Assembly: GCF_000190535.1 (NCBI RefSeq)
Contig: NC_015160.1
Location: 806,001-870,000, forward strand
Origin: Odoribacter splanchnicus DSM 20712
GTDB lineage: Bacteria > Bacteroidota > Bacteroidia > Bacteroidales > Marinifilaceae
Reading direction: 5' to 3'
DNA length: 64,000 bases
Shown: positions 50,883 to 60,635 of the stretch, in pieces
Position numbering within the stretch: position 1 is the stretch's first letter
Layout of the letters: each line of letters begins with the position of its first letter
Translations under genes and position numbers: made by a program
Notes under the pieces: model-generated
What the model saw: the letters and a program-made list of their open reading frames with translations, nothing else
Told to the model about the DNA's origin: nothing
Databases searched by the model: none

Positions 50883-52173
50883 TTTAGATCATCTTTTTAA
50901 AAAGGCCCTTCAGGATAAAAGTTGTGAGCCTCCTCCCTATATCTGGGGAAATATAGAACGACAGCTGAACAAAAACAAACACAAAGTGGCGTTGTGGTGG
51001 TGGCGCACTGCAGCTGCAGCAGCAGTGGTCGCCGCTTTTATCGGAATTTGGTTGTTCTATTCCGTCGAATCACCCGAAATAGAAGTTGCCGGTATTACCG
51101 GTACAGAAATATTAAAAACAAAAGATTCCACGAATTTGCCGGATACCTTCTCCGATTCTATACAAGAAGAAAAGACCGTTCAATATGTAACGAAGGAGAC
51201 GGTGACGGAAGTACCGGTTTTGATAGCACAAAACAAGAGGACTGAATTAGAACCGATTCAAATGCATCGAGCCGGTGAAGCCGGATTTATCGAGCAGACA
51301 GCACCGGACTATGCAATTTCTACCCGGAAGCTTCAACGCAATTTTATTCCTTTAACCAGTAAAGAAGCCTATCAAAATCAAAAAGAATATCAGAAATTAC
51401 TGAATACGCCCACTTCCTTGACAACGGATGAAAAAAGAAAAATCAAAGTGATGGTCAGCGGCCACTTTGTTCCGGCCTATTCATCCGGTAGTTATTCCTC
51501 TTCGTTAAAAAATTCCAGGGGAGTGAGTTATTCCAGTAACCAGATGGACGGCTTGATGAATGTCGGAGGTGGATTAAAATTATCTGTCTCTGCCAATAAA
51601 AGATTTTCCGTACAAACAGGATTATTCTATTCCCGTATGGGACAGAAAACTTCCGGAGCAGGCTCGGGAGTCCGGGCGATGATGCTCCCTTCGCTCCAAC
51701 ATAGTGACCGGATGATCGCCACTCCGTTGGGAAATATTAAAACCCATACCCAAGGTGTCGCCTACCGTAGTCCGGAAGCTATTTTGCTCAGTAGTTTGAA
51801 CAGTAGCAGCAGTGAAACCATCGAACAAACTTTCGGTACGCTCGAAATTCCTCTTCATGTGCGGTATTTACTGAATAATAATAAAGTATTGTTTGCCGTA
51901 TCGGGAGGAGTAAGCGGCAATTTTATCGTAAATAACAAGGTATTCTTAAGGAATGGAAGAGACAAAGAATATATCGGAAGTACAGAAGATATCCGTAATT
52001 TCAATATAAGTACGGATATCGGATTGGGGATGGAATATCCGGTCACGTCTAACATCAGAATTATGATCGAGCCGGGCTTCAAATATTTTCTGCAATCTTT
52101 AAGTCGGAATGACGACATCGATTTCAAACCTTATTTATTCACCTTCTCTACAGGTATCGGTATCCGGTTTTAA
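50872..52173 (+). CDS. Predicted anti-sigma / outer-membrane beta-barrel chimera
   Basis: The 433-residue protein has a short cytosolic N-terminus (residues 1-40, FKKALQDKSCEPPPYIWGNIERQL, as in anti-sigma proteins of this group). One transmembrane helix follows (about 46-64), preceded by a Trp/Arg cluster. A linker of about 120 residues leads to a beta-rich C-terminal domain (about 190-433) with amphipathic strands and a terminal Phe (GIGIRF), as in PorT-like outer membrane barrels. The gene overlaps the sigma gene. One chain thus joins inner-membrane anti-sigma and outer-membrane-like parts. The fold assignments are by eye. Confidence 0.8.
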   Translation: MNNNLDHLFKKALQDKSCEPPPYIWGNIERQLNKNKHKVALWWWRTAAAAAVVAAFIGIWLFYSVESPEIEVAGITGTEILKTKDSTNLPDTFSDSIQEEKTVQYVTKETVTEVPVLIAQNKRTELEPIQMHRAGEAGFIEQTAPDYAISTRKLQRNFIPLTSKEAYQNQKEYQKLLNTPTSLTTDEKRKIKVMVSGHFVPAYSSGSYSSSLKNSRGVSYSSNQMDGLMNVGGGLKLSVSANKRFSVQTGLFYSRMGQKTSGAGSGVRAMMLPSLQHSDRMIATPLGNIKTHTQGVAYRSPEAILLSSLNSSSSETIEQTFGTLEIPLHVRYLLNNNKVLFAVSGGVSGNFIVNNKVFLRNGRDKEYIGSTEDIRNFNISTDIGLGMEYPVTSNIRIMIEPGFKYFLQSLSRNDDIDFKPYLFTFSTGIGIRF

Positions 52174-52541
52174 TATTGAGGCCGTTTTAAAATTTCACTG
52201 CTGATAATAGCCTGCCGGATGTCGAACTGTACGTGTTCTTCCTCTTCATTTTCTTCGGCCGGTAATTCATCCCTGTCGTCAATCATGACTTTCGGATCTC
52301 TGTAATAATCAGCAACGATTTCCTGTATAACCGGTCCATCTGAAACATCTTTATTTTCAGTTATTGTATACTCTTCTACATTGGGCAGAATCTCTTCTTC
52401 TTCCCCGATCTGACCGGGTTGTTCAAAAACAGGCGGGACTTGGGTTTTCTTTGCATTATTACTTTTTATCCAACCGATAAGTCCAGCCCCTATGACCAAT
52501 ATCAGGGAAATCCAATCGAATTCTGCTGTAGAGATATTCAT
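52170..52541 (-). CDS. Small membrane-anchored acidic protein of unknown function
   Basis: The 123-residue protein has one N-terminal transmembrane helix (about residues 10-25, ISLILVIGAGLIGWI) followed by a strongly acidic, low-complexity cytosolic or periplasmic tail. I do not recognise a family. Its stop codon overlaps the end of the convergent chimera gene by four bases, and its start faces the lipoprotein gene 33 bases away. It is likely real because the frame fills the gap with a sensible start and a plausible membrane anchor. Confidence 0.65.
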   Translation of the reverse strand: MNISTAEFDWISLILVIGAGLIGWIKSNNAKKTQVPPVFEQPGQIGEEEEILPNVEEYTITENKDVSDGPVIQEIVADYYRDPKVMIDDRDELPAEENEEEEHVQFDIRQAIISSEILKRPQY

Positions 52542-52547
52542 ATTTAT

Positions 52548-52555
52548 TATATTTG
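52548..52555 (+). promoter_or_regulatory. Bacteroidetes -7 element (TATATTTG) of the Rieske-like lipoprotein gene
   Basis: TATATTTG matches TAnnTTTG 19 bases before the ATG at 52575. It excludes the longer upstream reading frame as the start. Confidence 0.5.
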
Positions 52556-52574
52556 TGTCGCAAATTTCTTATTC

Positions 52575-53054
52575 ATGAAATCAAAAATAGTATTTTTTTT
52601 ATTAGTTTCCATCACTTTGGGAATAAATATCGGTTGCGGGGATAAATTCAACGAAAAACTCAGGGATAAACACCTCATTCCTTATGTCCCGGTATATACA
52701 CAGATTAATTTAGGAATAGGAGGCGAAAGTAATCTTCAGGTTCCCGGCCAGCCTATTTACCTGACCAGTTCCCAGCCGGACGCCAAATCATTGGGATATA
52801 ATGGCCAAGGAATCGTCGTCATCCGTTTGAACGATACCGAATATGCTTGCTGGGATGCCACCTGTACCAACTGCCAGGAACTGACTTCCCATTTTACGAA
52901 AGAAGATTTGGACGGAGAACTGGCTGTTTGTCCGGTTTGTCACACTCAATTTTCACTTCGTTACGGAACCCCTTTCAATCTGACTTATGAAATTTACCCC
53001 TTGAAAGGATATCCCATTTCAAAAGTAGGTAATAAACTCATTGTCAATTATTAA
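52575..53054 (+). CDS. Rieske-like lipoprotein with a four-cysteine metal site
   Basis: From the ATG at 52575 the protein has 159 residues, with a lipobox ending at Cys21 (INIGC). The C-terminal part resembles the Rieske cluster-binding fold: CPVCHTQFSLRYGTPF then PLKGYPISKVGNKLIV, matching the second cluster loop and final strands of Rieske proteins. The ligands differ from the usual 2Cys-2His set: Cys97-TN-Cys100 and Cys119-PV-Cys122 form two CxxC pairs, with an extra Cys92 and His123. It may bind zinc, a single iron or an altered Fe-S cluster. It is monocistronic, with purH further downstream. Confidence 0.78.
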   Translation: MKSKIVFFLLVSITLGINIGCGDKFNEKLRDKHLIPYVPVYTQINLGIGGESNLQVPGQPIYLTSSQPDAKSLGYNGQGIVVIRLNDTEYACWDATCTNCQELTSHFTKEDLDGELAVCPVCHTQFSLRYGTPFNLTYEIYPLKGYPISKVGNKLIVNY

Positions 53055-53129
53055 AACACAGCGAATAGGTGTATCCATAAAAAAAATGCACTATCTGCGA
53101 TTTTATATAAAAATAATCTTCTTTTTTTT

Positions 53130-53137
53130 TACCTTTG
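53130..53137 (+). promoter_or_regulatory. Bacteroidetes -7 element (TACCTTTG) of purH
   Basis: TACCTTTG matches TAnnTTTG after a T-rich run and would give a leader of about 65 bases before the purH ATG. Confidence 0.5.
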
Positions 53138-53209
53138 CAACGAAATACGATTTGTATAAAATGAATAAAATCCGATAGCTCGGATGATAACTAAAAAAAT
53201 ATAATCCGG

Positions 53210-54745
53210 ATGAAGAGAGTATTAATTAGTGTATTTGATAAGACAGGTATTGTTGAGTTCGCTAAATCACTGGATTCTATGGGCTGGGAGATCATTTCAA
53301 CCGGCGGGACCTCTAAAAAACTGAAAGAAGAAGGCATTAAAGTTCAGGATATTTCAGATCTGACTAAGTTCCCCGAATGTTTTGACGGCAGAGTGAAGAC
53401 CCTGCATCCCAATGTAGAAGGTGGTATTCTGGCGATCCGTGACAACGAAAAGCATCGGAAACAGATGGCAGAACTGGGAGTAGAACCGATCGATATTGTG
53501 GTTTGTAACCTTTACCCTTTTAAACAAACCATTCTGAAAGAAGGGGTATCCCATGCAGAAATCATTGAAAATATAGATATCGGCGGGCCCACTATGATCC
53601 GGGCCGCTGCTAAAAACTACAAATTCGTTACGGTCATCACCGATCCCGAAGACTATCGACTGGTAATCGATGAGTTGAAAAACAACGGAGATACGACAGC
53701 CGAAACCAAAGAAATGCTGGCAGCGAAAGTATTTATCCACACCGCCCACTACGATGCTCTGATTGCAGGATATTTTTCCGAACGTCTGAATATCAAATAC
53801 CCGAAAACACTGACTCTCACCTACGAGAAAAAGCAAGATCTTCGGTACGGCGAAAATCCCCATCAAAGTGCTGCTTTTTATGCTTCTGTACTAGGGACGC
53901 AAGGCACACTTACCGGAGCTGTCCAATTGCATGGTAAAGAGCTTTCTTACAACAATATCGGAGATACCGACGGAGCACTCGAAACCTTAAAAGAATTCGA
54001 CGAACCGACTATAGTTGCAGCCAAACACGCTAATCCATGTGGGGTCGGGAGTGCAGAAACATTGGCAGAAGCCTACCGGAGAGCCTATGAAGCCGATCCG
54101 GTTTCTATCTTCGGTGGAATCGTGGCGGCAAACCGGGAAATAGATGCAGCCACGGCAACCGAAATGGCCAAGATTTTCCTGGAAGTGATCGTAGCTCCTT
54201 CTTTCTCTAAAGAGGCATTGGAAATATTGACTAAAAAGAAAAATTTACGTTTATTACAACTCGACCATATCGATCAGAAAAACCGGAAAGCCAGCAAAGC
54301 GAAAACAGTGCTTGGCGGCTTATTGATTCAGGATTCGGATACCCAGCTACTTCATGAATCGGAATTGAAAGTCGTCACAAAACGGCAACCGACCGAAGCT
54401 GAAATGAGAGATCTGCTCTTCGCCTGGAAAGTAGTGAAACATACCAAATCGAACGGTATCGCTATCGCTAAAGATTTGTGTACAACGGGTGTCGGCCCGG
54501 GACAGGTCAGCCGGATTTGGGCCTTAGAAAACGCTATCCGTCAGGGAAGCGATCGTATTGCGGGAAGTGTGATGGCATCGGATGCCTTTTTCCCTTTCTC
54601 CGATTGTGTAGAAGCTGCTCACCAAGCAGGTATTACAGCTATCATACAGCCTGGAGGATCGGTCAGAGACCAGGAGTCTATCGATGCTGCGAACAAATAC
54701 GGTATCGCTATGATTTTCACCGGCATGAGACATTTTAAACATTAA
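53210..54745 (+). CDS. purH: Bifunctional AICAR formyltransferase / IMP cyclohydrolase
   Basis: The 511-residue protein has the N-terminal MGS-like cyclohydrolase domain ([41 protein letters not shown]). The C-terminal transformylase domain has [25 protein letters not shown] and the end [15 protein letters not shown]. It catalyses the last two steps of de novo IMP synthesis. It stands 48 bases before mreB but is functionally separate. Confidence 0.97.
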   Translation: MKRVLISVFDKTGIVEFAKSLDSMGWEIISTGGTSKKLKEEGIKVQDISDLTKFPECFDGRVKTLHPNVEGGILAIRDNEKHRKQMAELGVEPIDIVVCNLYPFKQTILKEGVSHAEIIENIDIGGPTMIRAAAKNYKFVTVITDPEDYRLVIDELKNNGDTTAETKEMLAAKVFIHTAHYDALIAGYFSERLNIKYPKTLTLTYEKKQDLRYGENPHQSAAFYASVLGTQGTLTGAVQLHGKELSYNNIGDTDGALETLKEFDEPTIVAAKHANPCGVGSAETLAEAYRRAYEADPVSIFGGIVAANREIDAATATEMAKIFLEVIVAPSFSKEALEILTKKKNLRLLQLDHIDQKNRKASKAKTVLGGLLIQDSDTQLLHESELKVVTKRQPTEAEMRDLLFAWKVVKHTKSNGIAIAKDLCTTGVGPGQVSRIWALENAIRQGSDRIAGSVMASDAFFPFSDCVEAAHQAGITAIIQPGGSVRDQESIDAANKYGIAMIFTGMRHFKH

Positions 54746-54792
54746 ACAATCCATTGAGGTTGACGCTCATAAATTATTAACGTTCATTTAAA

Positions 54793-55815
54793 ATGGGATT
54801 ATTTTCATTTCTAACACAAGATATAGCTGTCGATTTAGGAACAGCGAATACGATTATTATCTGTAACGATAAAATGGTGGTAAACGAACCCTCCATTGTC
54901 GCTATCGACCGGAAGACCGAAAAGGTTATCGCTATTGGAGAAAAAGCCCGGCAGATGCAGGGAAAGACACATGATAACATCAAAACCATCCGGCCTTTAC
55001 GGGATGGGGTTATTGCCGACTTTAACGCTGCCGAACAAATGTTGCGCGGTATGATTAAAATGGCAAGTGTAAATAGTAAGTTCTTCTCTCCCTCTTTGCG
55101 GATCGTCGTTTGTATCCCGTCGGGAAGTACGGAAGTTGAAGTCCGGGCTGTCCGCGACTCTTCAGAACATGCAGGAGGAAGAGATGTATATATGATTTAT
55201 GAGCCGATGGCGGCTGCTTTGGGGATCGGCTTGGATGTAGAAGCTCCCGAAGGAAATATGATCGTAGATATAGGTGGTGGTACAACCGAAATTGCCGTTA
55301 TTTCTTTAGGTGGTATAGTTAGCAACAAATCTATCCGGATTGCCGGTGACGATTTGACCGACGACATTCAGGAGTATATGCGTCATCAGCACAATATTCG
55401 GATCGGGGAAAGAACTGCCGAGCAAATCAAAATACATGTAGGTTCTGCGCTGTCCGAACTGGATGAACCGCCTGCCGATTTTATCGTACAGGGACCGAAT
55501 CAGATGACTTCGTTACCTGTCGAAGTACCGGTATCTTATCAGGAGATCGCTCACTGTCTGGAGAAATCTATATCAAAAATTGAAATCGCTATTCTAGGAG
55601 CTTTGGAACAAACTCCCCCCGAACTATATGCAGATATCGTCAATAAAGGAATTTATTTGGCAGGAGGTGGTGCTTTATTGAGAGGTTTGGACAAACGTCT
55701 GACCGATAAGCTCAATATCCCTTTCCATATTGCAGAAGATCCGTTGAGAGCTGTTGCCCGGGGAACAGGTATTGCTTTAAAGAATGTCGATAAGTTCTCT
55801 TTCCTGATCAGGTAA
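54793..55815 (+). CDS. mreB: Rod shape-determining protein MreB
   Basis: The 340-residue actin-like ATPase has IAVDLGTANTII (phosphate 1), DIGGGTTEIAVISLGG (phosphate 2) and LAGGGALLRGLDKRL (adenosine). It polymerises under the inner membrane and guides the elongasome. It is the first gene of the mreB-mreC-mreD-mrdA-rodA operon, with 12 bases to mreC. Confidence 0.97.
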   Translation: MGLFSFLTQDIAVDLGTANTIIICNDKMVVNEPSIVAIDRKTEKVIAIGEKARQMQGKTHDNIKTIRPLRDGVIADFNAAEQMLRGMIKMASVNSKFFSPSLRIVVCIPSGSTEVEVRAVRDSSEHAGGRDVYMIYEPMAAALGIGLDVEAPEGNMIVDIGGGTTEIAVISLGGIVSNKSIRIAGDDLTDDIQEYMRHQHNIRIGERTAEQIKIHVGSALSELDEPPADFIVQGPNQMTSLPVEVPVSYQEIAHCLEKSISKIEIAILGALEQTPPELYADIVNKGIYLAGGGALLRGLDKRLTDKLNIPFHIAEDPLRAVARGTGIALKNVDKFSFLIR

Positions 55816-55827
55816 ACCCATTAGGCT

Positions 55828-56661
55828 GTGAAAGAAATTATAAAACTGATATTAAAATATCATTTTACTATAATTTTTATTTTGTTGGAAGTCCTCTCCT
55901 TTTCTCTGATAGTTTTACACAATAACTATCAGAGAACTGTGTTTTCAGGCTATACAGCATCATTTTTCGGAACCATATCTTCCGTGGTTACCCGGGTAGA
56001 CGATTATTTCTATCTGAAAGTAACCAACGAAAAATTAGTTGCAGAGAATACCGAATTGAGAAATGAAATTGAAAAACTGAAACTTCTCAATCGGATCAGT
56101 AATGCGGATACATTATGGGCCCCTACCGATTCTGCCGATGTCGATTATGTATACAAAACAGCTGAAATGATCAATTCCAGTTTTAACAAGACTAAAAATT
56201 ATATTGTTATCGACAAAGGCGCAACTGAGGGGATCAAACCCGAAATGGCCGTTTGTTCGAGTGAAGGAGTGGTCGGTATTATCGAGAAAGTAAGCAATCG
56301 TTATGCGCGGGTATTACCCTTGATCAATACCAATCTTCGGATCTCAGCGAAAATCAAAAAAAACGGTTACTACGGTTCACTTCAATGGGACGGAGACGAT
56401 TATCGGTATTCTTATCTGAACGACATACCCTTTCATGTAGATACAGAAGTGGGCGATACGATTGTGACTTCAGGATTTTCCAGTATTTTCCCGGAAGGTG
56501 AGATGATCGGCTTCGTAGAATCGGTAAATAAGGAAACGGCTAATTTTCTGACGATAAAAGTAAAACTTGCAACTGATTTTAAACGCATCTCGGATGTATA
56601 CATTATCGCTAATACCAGAAAAGAAGAACAACAGGCTTTAGGGAGGGAAAATCATGAGTAA
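55828..56661 (+). CDS. mreC: Rod shape-determining protein MreC
   Basis: The 277-residue protein starts with GTG and has one transmembrane helix (about residues 13-30), a coiled coil (NEKLVAENTELRNEIEKLKL) and a beta-rich periplasmic domain with VVGIIEKVSNRYARVLPLINTN. It links MreB to the periplasmic synthases. It overlaps mreD by eight bases, so translation is coupled. Confidence 0.95.
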   Translation: MKEIIKLILKYHFTIIFILLEVLSFSLIVLHNNYQRTVFSGYTASFFGTISSVVTRVDDYFYLKVTNEKLVAENTELRNEIEKLKLLNRISNADTLWAPTDSADVDYVYKTAEMINSSFNKTKNYIVIDKGATEGIKPEMAVCSSEGVVGIIEKVSNRYARVLPLINTNLRISAKIKKNGYYGSLQWDGDDYRYSYLNDIPFHVDTEVGDTIVTSGFSSIFPEGEMIGFVESVNKETANFLTIKVKLATDFKRISDVYIIANTRKEEQQALGRENHE

Positions 56662-57163
56662 TATCAAATTTGTTATACATCTCTTCGTGTTGCTATTACT
56701 CCAATTGACCATATTGGATAATATTCAGCTTCACTCCTACGTCTATATCAACATTTATATTCTGGCCATATACATTCTGCCTTACCGTTTACGTAATGCA
56801 ACGATTTTGTTTTTCGGTTTCTTTTTAGGTTTATTTGTCGATCTGGCCAACCACACCATGGGTATTCATGCTGCGGCAACGACTTTATTGGCCTATATTC
56901 GTCCCCGTTTGTTGATGCTGACTTCAAACCGGGAACAGATCGACGATATTCAGGGAAAACAGAAAATCAGTGATTTCGGTTGGTTTTTCAAATATGTCTT
57001 TATCAGTACTGCGATTTTCAACACCGTGCTGATCCTTTGTGAAACGTTCAGTGTCCACAATTTCGTGATCACCGGCCTGCGTATTTTATTCAGCACTTTA
57101 GCTTCTACTTTTTTCATCTTGCTATATTATTTTATAGCTTTGAAGAAAAAACAGAACCAATAG
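56654..57163 (+). CDS. mreD: Rod shape-determining protein MreD
   Basis: The 169-residue protein is hydrophobic, with four to five membrane segments including FFGFFLGLFVDLANHTMGIHAA. It is the MreD partner of MreC. It is identified mainly by its position between mreC and mrdA, since the family is poorly conserved. Confidence 0.92.
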   Translation: MSNIKFVIHLFVLLLLQLTILDNIQLHSYVYINIYILAIYILPYRLRNATILFFGFFLGLFVDLANHTMGIHAAATTLLAYIRPRLLMLTSNREQIDDIQGKQKISDFGWFFKYVFISTAIFNTVLILCETFSVHNFVITGLRILFSTLASTFFILLYYFIALKKKQNQ

Positions 57164-57210
57164 AATTGAATTCGAGCATATTGAATTTTCAAATTCCCGG
57201 TTAGATTGTT

Positions 57211-59082
57211 ATGAACAAATACACACATCGGAAAACAGTTATCTCGGCTATCATTATCTGTGTTTGTTGTATTTATATCATCCGCTTATTTTATATGCAG
57301 GTGATAGACGATTCATTCCAGATAAAAGCCATGATGAACTCTCAACGAATTGCGACTCAATATCCGGCCAGAGGATTGATTTTTGACCGGAACGGTAAAT
57401 TATTGGTAGAAAACCAGCCGGCATACGACCTCATGGTGATTCCCCGTCAGGTGAAAGATTTCGATACAACCGAGCTGATCACTATTTTGGGTATAGATAA
57501 AGATATGCTGATTAAAAATATGGTCAAATGCCGGAAATACTCTCCTTTCAAGGCTTCTGTCCTGATCTCTCAGATCACGGCCAACAAATATGCCGTATTG
57601 CAGGAAAAATTACACAAATATCCGGGATTTTTCATGCAGACCCGAACATTACGAAAGTATAACGTTTCCCATTCTGCCGATGTCTTCGGATATATCGGAG
57701 AAGTCAGCCAAACTTTGGTCGAACAGGACAGCACCTACGCTCCCGGTGACTATATCGGAGTCAACGGACTCGAAAAAAGTTATGAAAATCTGCTGAGAGG
57801 TACGAAAGGGGAACAAATCCTACTGGTTGACAATTATAATCGTGTAAAAGGCTCTTACCAAAACGGTCTATATGATAAACCCGCTATCGTAGGACAAAAT
57901 CTCACGACTACGCTGGACATCGACTTACAGGAATATGCTTACCAGCTCATGCGAAATAAGAGAGGCGGAATCATCGCTATGGAACCCTCGACAGGTGAAA
58001 TCCTACTGAAAGTTTCCAGCCCCGGTTACGATCCCCAACTGATGATCGGCCTGGAAAGAGGTAAAAATTATAAAAAATTGAATCAGGATCCCAATAAGCC
58101 TCTGTTCGACCGTACCGTTTCAGGAGCTTATCCTCCCGGTTCTACTTTTAAAACACTGCAAGCACTGTATGGTTTAAAGGAAGAAGTCATTACCCCTGAA
58201 ACTTGTTTCGAATGTTACGGGAAAGCTAAGACAGCTATCGGAGGGATCCGGATGGGATGCCACAATCACAATTCTCCCCTGAATCTGTACCAGGCTATTC
58301 AGCAGTCTTGTAATCCCTATTTTGTAAATGTGTGGCGAAGGATACTGGAAAACCGGAAATACGATAGTGTTCGGGATGCTTACATCGAATGGAGAGATTT
58401 TATTTGTTCCTTCGGTTTAGGTGCGAAGATATGTCCTGATTTCTCCAATGAGATCAGTGGTTCAATTCCCACTCCTCCGCTATTCGATCGCAAATTCCGG
58501 ACTCAGGATTGGCGCTGGAGTTATATTATGTCTCTTTCTATCGGACAGGGAGAGTTGGAGCTTACTCCTTTGCAGATAGCCAATATGGCCTGTGTATTGG
58601 CTAACCGGGGGTATTATATGACTCCTCATATCGTACGTCCGATCGAAGGGGCGAACAATCAGGTCGAGAAACATACGGTCGACTGTGACCGGAAATACTT
58701 CGATATCGTCGTAGAAGGTATGGCGATGGCAGCCAGCAGCGGAACGGCCCGCGGGGCTTCTATCGATTCGGTAGTCATATGCGGTAAAACCGGGACAGCT
58801 CAGAATCCGCATGGAGAGGATCACTCCATTTTCATGGCCTTCGCTCCTAAAGACAACCCTAAAATTGTGATCGCTATCTATATTGAAAACGGAGGATTCG
58901 GTGCCCAATATGCAGTACCTATCGGAGGACTGATTATGGAGAAATACCTCAAGGGCAAGATCGCTCCCCGCAAAAAAGCAATTGAGGAAAGAATGTTGAA
59001 CTCTAATCTGATTATCCCGGAAACTCCGAAGAAAGAACAGCATTTGAAGACAGCAGAAGAAAAGCAAAACGAAGAAGATTAA
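57211..59082 (+). CDS. mrdA: Penicillin-binding protein 2
   Basis: The 623-residue class B transpeptidase has an N-terminal transmembrane helix (VISAIIICVCCIYII), a pedestal domain with RGLIFDRNGKLLVENQPAYD, and the catalytic domain. The active serine is Ser311 in STFK; SxN is SCN, and KTG is Lys526-Gly528 (CGKTGTAQNP). It cross-links peptidoglycan in the elongasome with RodA, encoded next. It has an acidic, charged C-terminus. Confidence 0.96.
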   Translation: MNKYTHRKTVISAIIICVCCIYIIRLFYMQVIDDSFQIKAMMNSQRIATQYPARGLIFDRNGKLLVENQPAYDLMVIPRQVKDFDTTELITILGIDKDMLIKNMVKCRKYSPFKASVLISQITANKYAVLQEKLHKYPGFFMQTRTLRKYNVSHSADVFGYIGEVSQTLVEQDSTYAPGDYIGVNGLEKSYENLLRGTKGEQILLVDNYNRVKGSYQNGLYDKPAIVGQNLTTTLDIDLQEYAYQLMRNKRGGIIAMEPSTGEILLKVSSPGYDPQLMIGLERGKNYKKLNQDPNKPLFDRTVSGAYPPGSTFKTLQALYGLKEEVITPETCFECYGKAKTAIGGIRMGCHNHNSPLNLYQAIQQSCNPYFVNVWRRILENRKYDSVRDAYIEWRDFICSFGLGAKICPDFSNEISGSIPTPPLFDRKFRTQDWRWSYIMSLSIGQGELELTPLQIANMACVLANRGYYMTPHIVRPIEGANNQVEKHTVDCDRKYFDIVVEGMAMAASSGTARGASIDSVVICGKTGTAQNPHGEDHSIFMAFAPKDNPKIVIAIYIENGGFGAQYAVPIGGLIMEKYLKGKIAPRKKAIEERMLNSNLIIPETPKKEQHLKTAEEKQNEED

Positions 59083-59092
59083 TCTTGGAATT

Positions 59093-60514
59093 ATGAACAG
59101 GCAATCAGAACTTTTGAAAAATATAGACTGGCTCTCCATTTTCTTATATACCCTCCTGGTTTTTATGGGATGGCTGAATATCTATGCGGCTGTATACGAT
59201 GAAAGCCACAGCAATATTTTGGATATCGACCTGAAATACGGAAAACAATTGTTGTGGATCGGGGCTGCCTTCGTATTGGGTATTTTTATCTTACTTACCG
59301 ACAGTAAATTTTTTACCGCTTTTTCTTTTGTGATCTATGGACTGACGGTCGGACTTTTGGCCGCCGTACTGGTCTTCGGGGTAGAATCCCATGGAGCCCG
59401 TTCGTGGTTTGAAATCGGAGGTATCCGGATACAACCGGCCGAATTCGGAAAATTCGCTACTTGTCTGGCTATTGCGAATGTAATGAGCAGGCATGGTTTT
59501 AAAATCATGCGCTTTTCAAGCCTGGCATTGATCGGTTTGTTATTGGCTATTCCGGCCGGTTTGATTGTCTTGCAGAACGATACCGGTTCTGCACTGGTAT
59601 ACAGTTCGTTTATCCTTGTAATGTATAGAGAAGGTTTACATGGTTCACTTCTATTATTATGTTTTATAGCTATAGCTATTTTTATATTCACCCTGATCTA
59701 TCCCCCCATCGTCGTATTATCTCTGATTATTGCAGGGACGTTGATAGCCTTCCTGTATTACCGTCAGAATAAACAGGAATTTTATCGGATCATTATTTTC
59801 CTGGTAAGCTGCTTCCTATTTTTATTATTTTTGAAGTGGTTATTTGAATTCAATATCGGAAATGAAAGATTATTATTGTACGCTTATTTATCGACCGGTT
59901 TGATCGGTATTTATTTTATATATAAGCGTAAGATGAAGCATATACTGCTCGTTTTACTGGCTTCCTGGGTTTGTATCGGAGCGACGGTAGGTGTCGACTA
60001 TGCTTTCGAAAAATTACAGCCCCACCAGAAAGACCGGATCAATAATTTATTGGGGATAGAAACCGATTTGACCGGAGCCGGTTATAACGTCAATCAATCT
60101 AAAATTGCAATAGGTTCAGGAGGCTTATTAGGAAAAGGATTTCTACAGGGTACCCAGACCAAATTCAATTTTGTTCCCGAACAAAGTACCGATTTTATAT
60201 TCTGTACAGTCGGCGAAGAATGGGGTTTTGTCGGTTCGGCCATACTGATCGGACTACTTATGGCCTTTATTTTAAGAATTATTTACCTGGCGGAACGTCA
60301 GCGTTCGGATTTTTCCCGCATCTATGGATACGGGGTAGCCAGCATTTTATTCTTTCATGTGGCGATCAATATAGGAATGACGATCGGAATGGCTCCCGTC
60401 ATCGGCATCCCCCTGCCTTTTTTCAGCTACGGAGGTTCTTCCCTTTGGGCATTTACTATTTTGATCTTTATCTTTTTACGTCTGGATGCCAACCGCCTTC
60501 AGGTATTCAGTTAA
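59093..60514 (+). CDS. rodA: Rod shape-determining protein RodA (SEDS glycosyltransferase)
   Basis: The 473-residue polytopic protein has more than ten membrane segments and the SEDS features GARSWFEIGGIRIQPAEFGK, LQNDTGSALVY, and FNFVPEQSTDFIFCTVGEEWGF. It polymerises glycan strands with PBP2. It is the last gene of the cell-shape operon, starting 10 bases after mrdA. Confidence 0.96.
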   Translation: MNRQSELLKNIDWLSIFLYTLLVFMGWLNIYAAVYDESHSNILDIDLKYGKQLLWIGAAFVLGIFILLTDSKFFTAFSFVIYGLTVGLLAAVLVFGVESHGARSWFEIGGIRIQPAEFGKFATCLAIANVMSRHGFKIMRFSSLALIGLLLAIPAGLIVLQNDTGSALVYSSFILVMYREGLHGSLLLLCFIAIAIFIFTLIYPPIVVLSLIIAGTLIAFLYYRQNKQEFYRIIIFLVSCFLFLLFLKWLFEFNIGNERLLLYAYLSTGLIGIYFIYKRKMKHILLVLLASWVCIGATVGVDYAFEKLQPHQKDRINNLLGIETDLTGAGYNVNQSKIAIGSGGLLGKGFLQGTQTKFNFVPEQSTDFIFCTVGEEWGFVGSAILIGLLMAFILRIIYLAERQRSDFSRIYGYGVASILFFHVAINIGMTIGMAPVIGIPLPFFSYGGSSLWAFTILIFIFLRLDANRLQVFS

Positions 60515-60635
60515 GCGGCGAACATCTGCCGGGTAAAATCTTCGGGCACAAACGTTTTAAATATATCTTAAAGCGCGTTTTTATTCGTTTTTTTTAATAT
60601 TTTCGTGCGGCTATAAACATTAAAAAGTACGAAAG

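Noticed and set aside
53354..53866. A 170-codon minus-strand frame inside purH
   Set aside because: It lies antisense within a highly conserved enzyme gene and has no features of its own.
58480..59139. A 219-codon minus-strand frame across the end of mrdA
   Set aside because: It is antisense to the transpeptidase domain and the start of rodA, both unmistakable.
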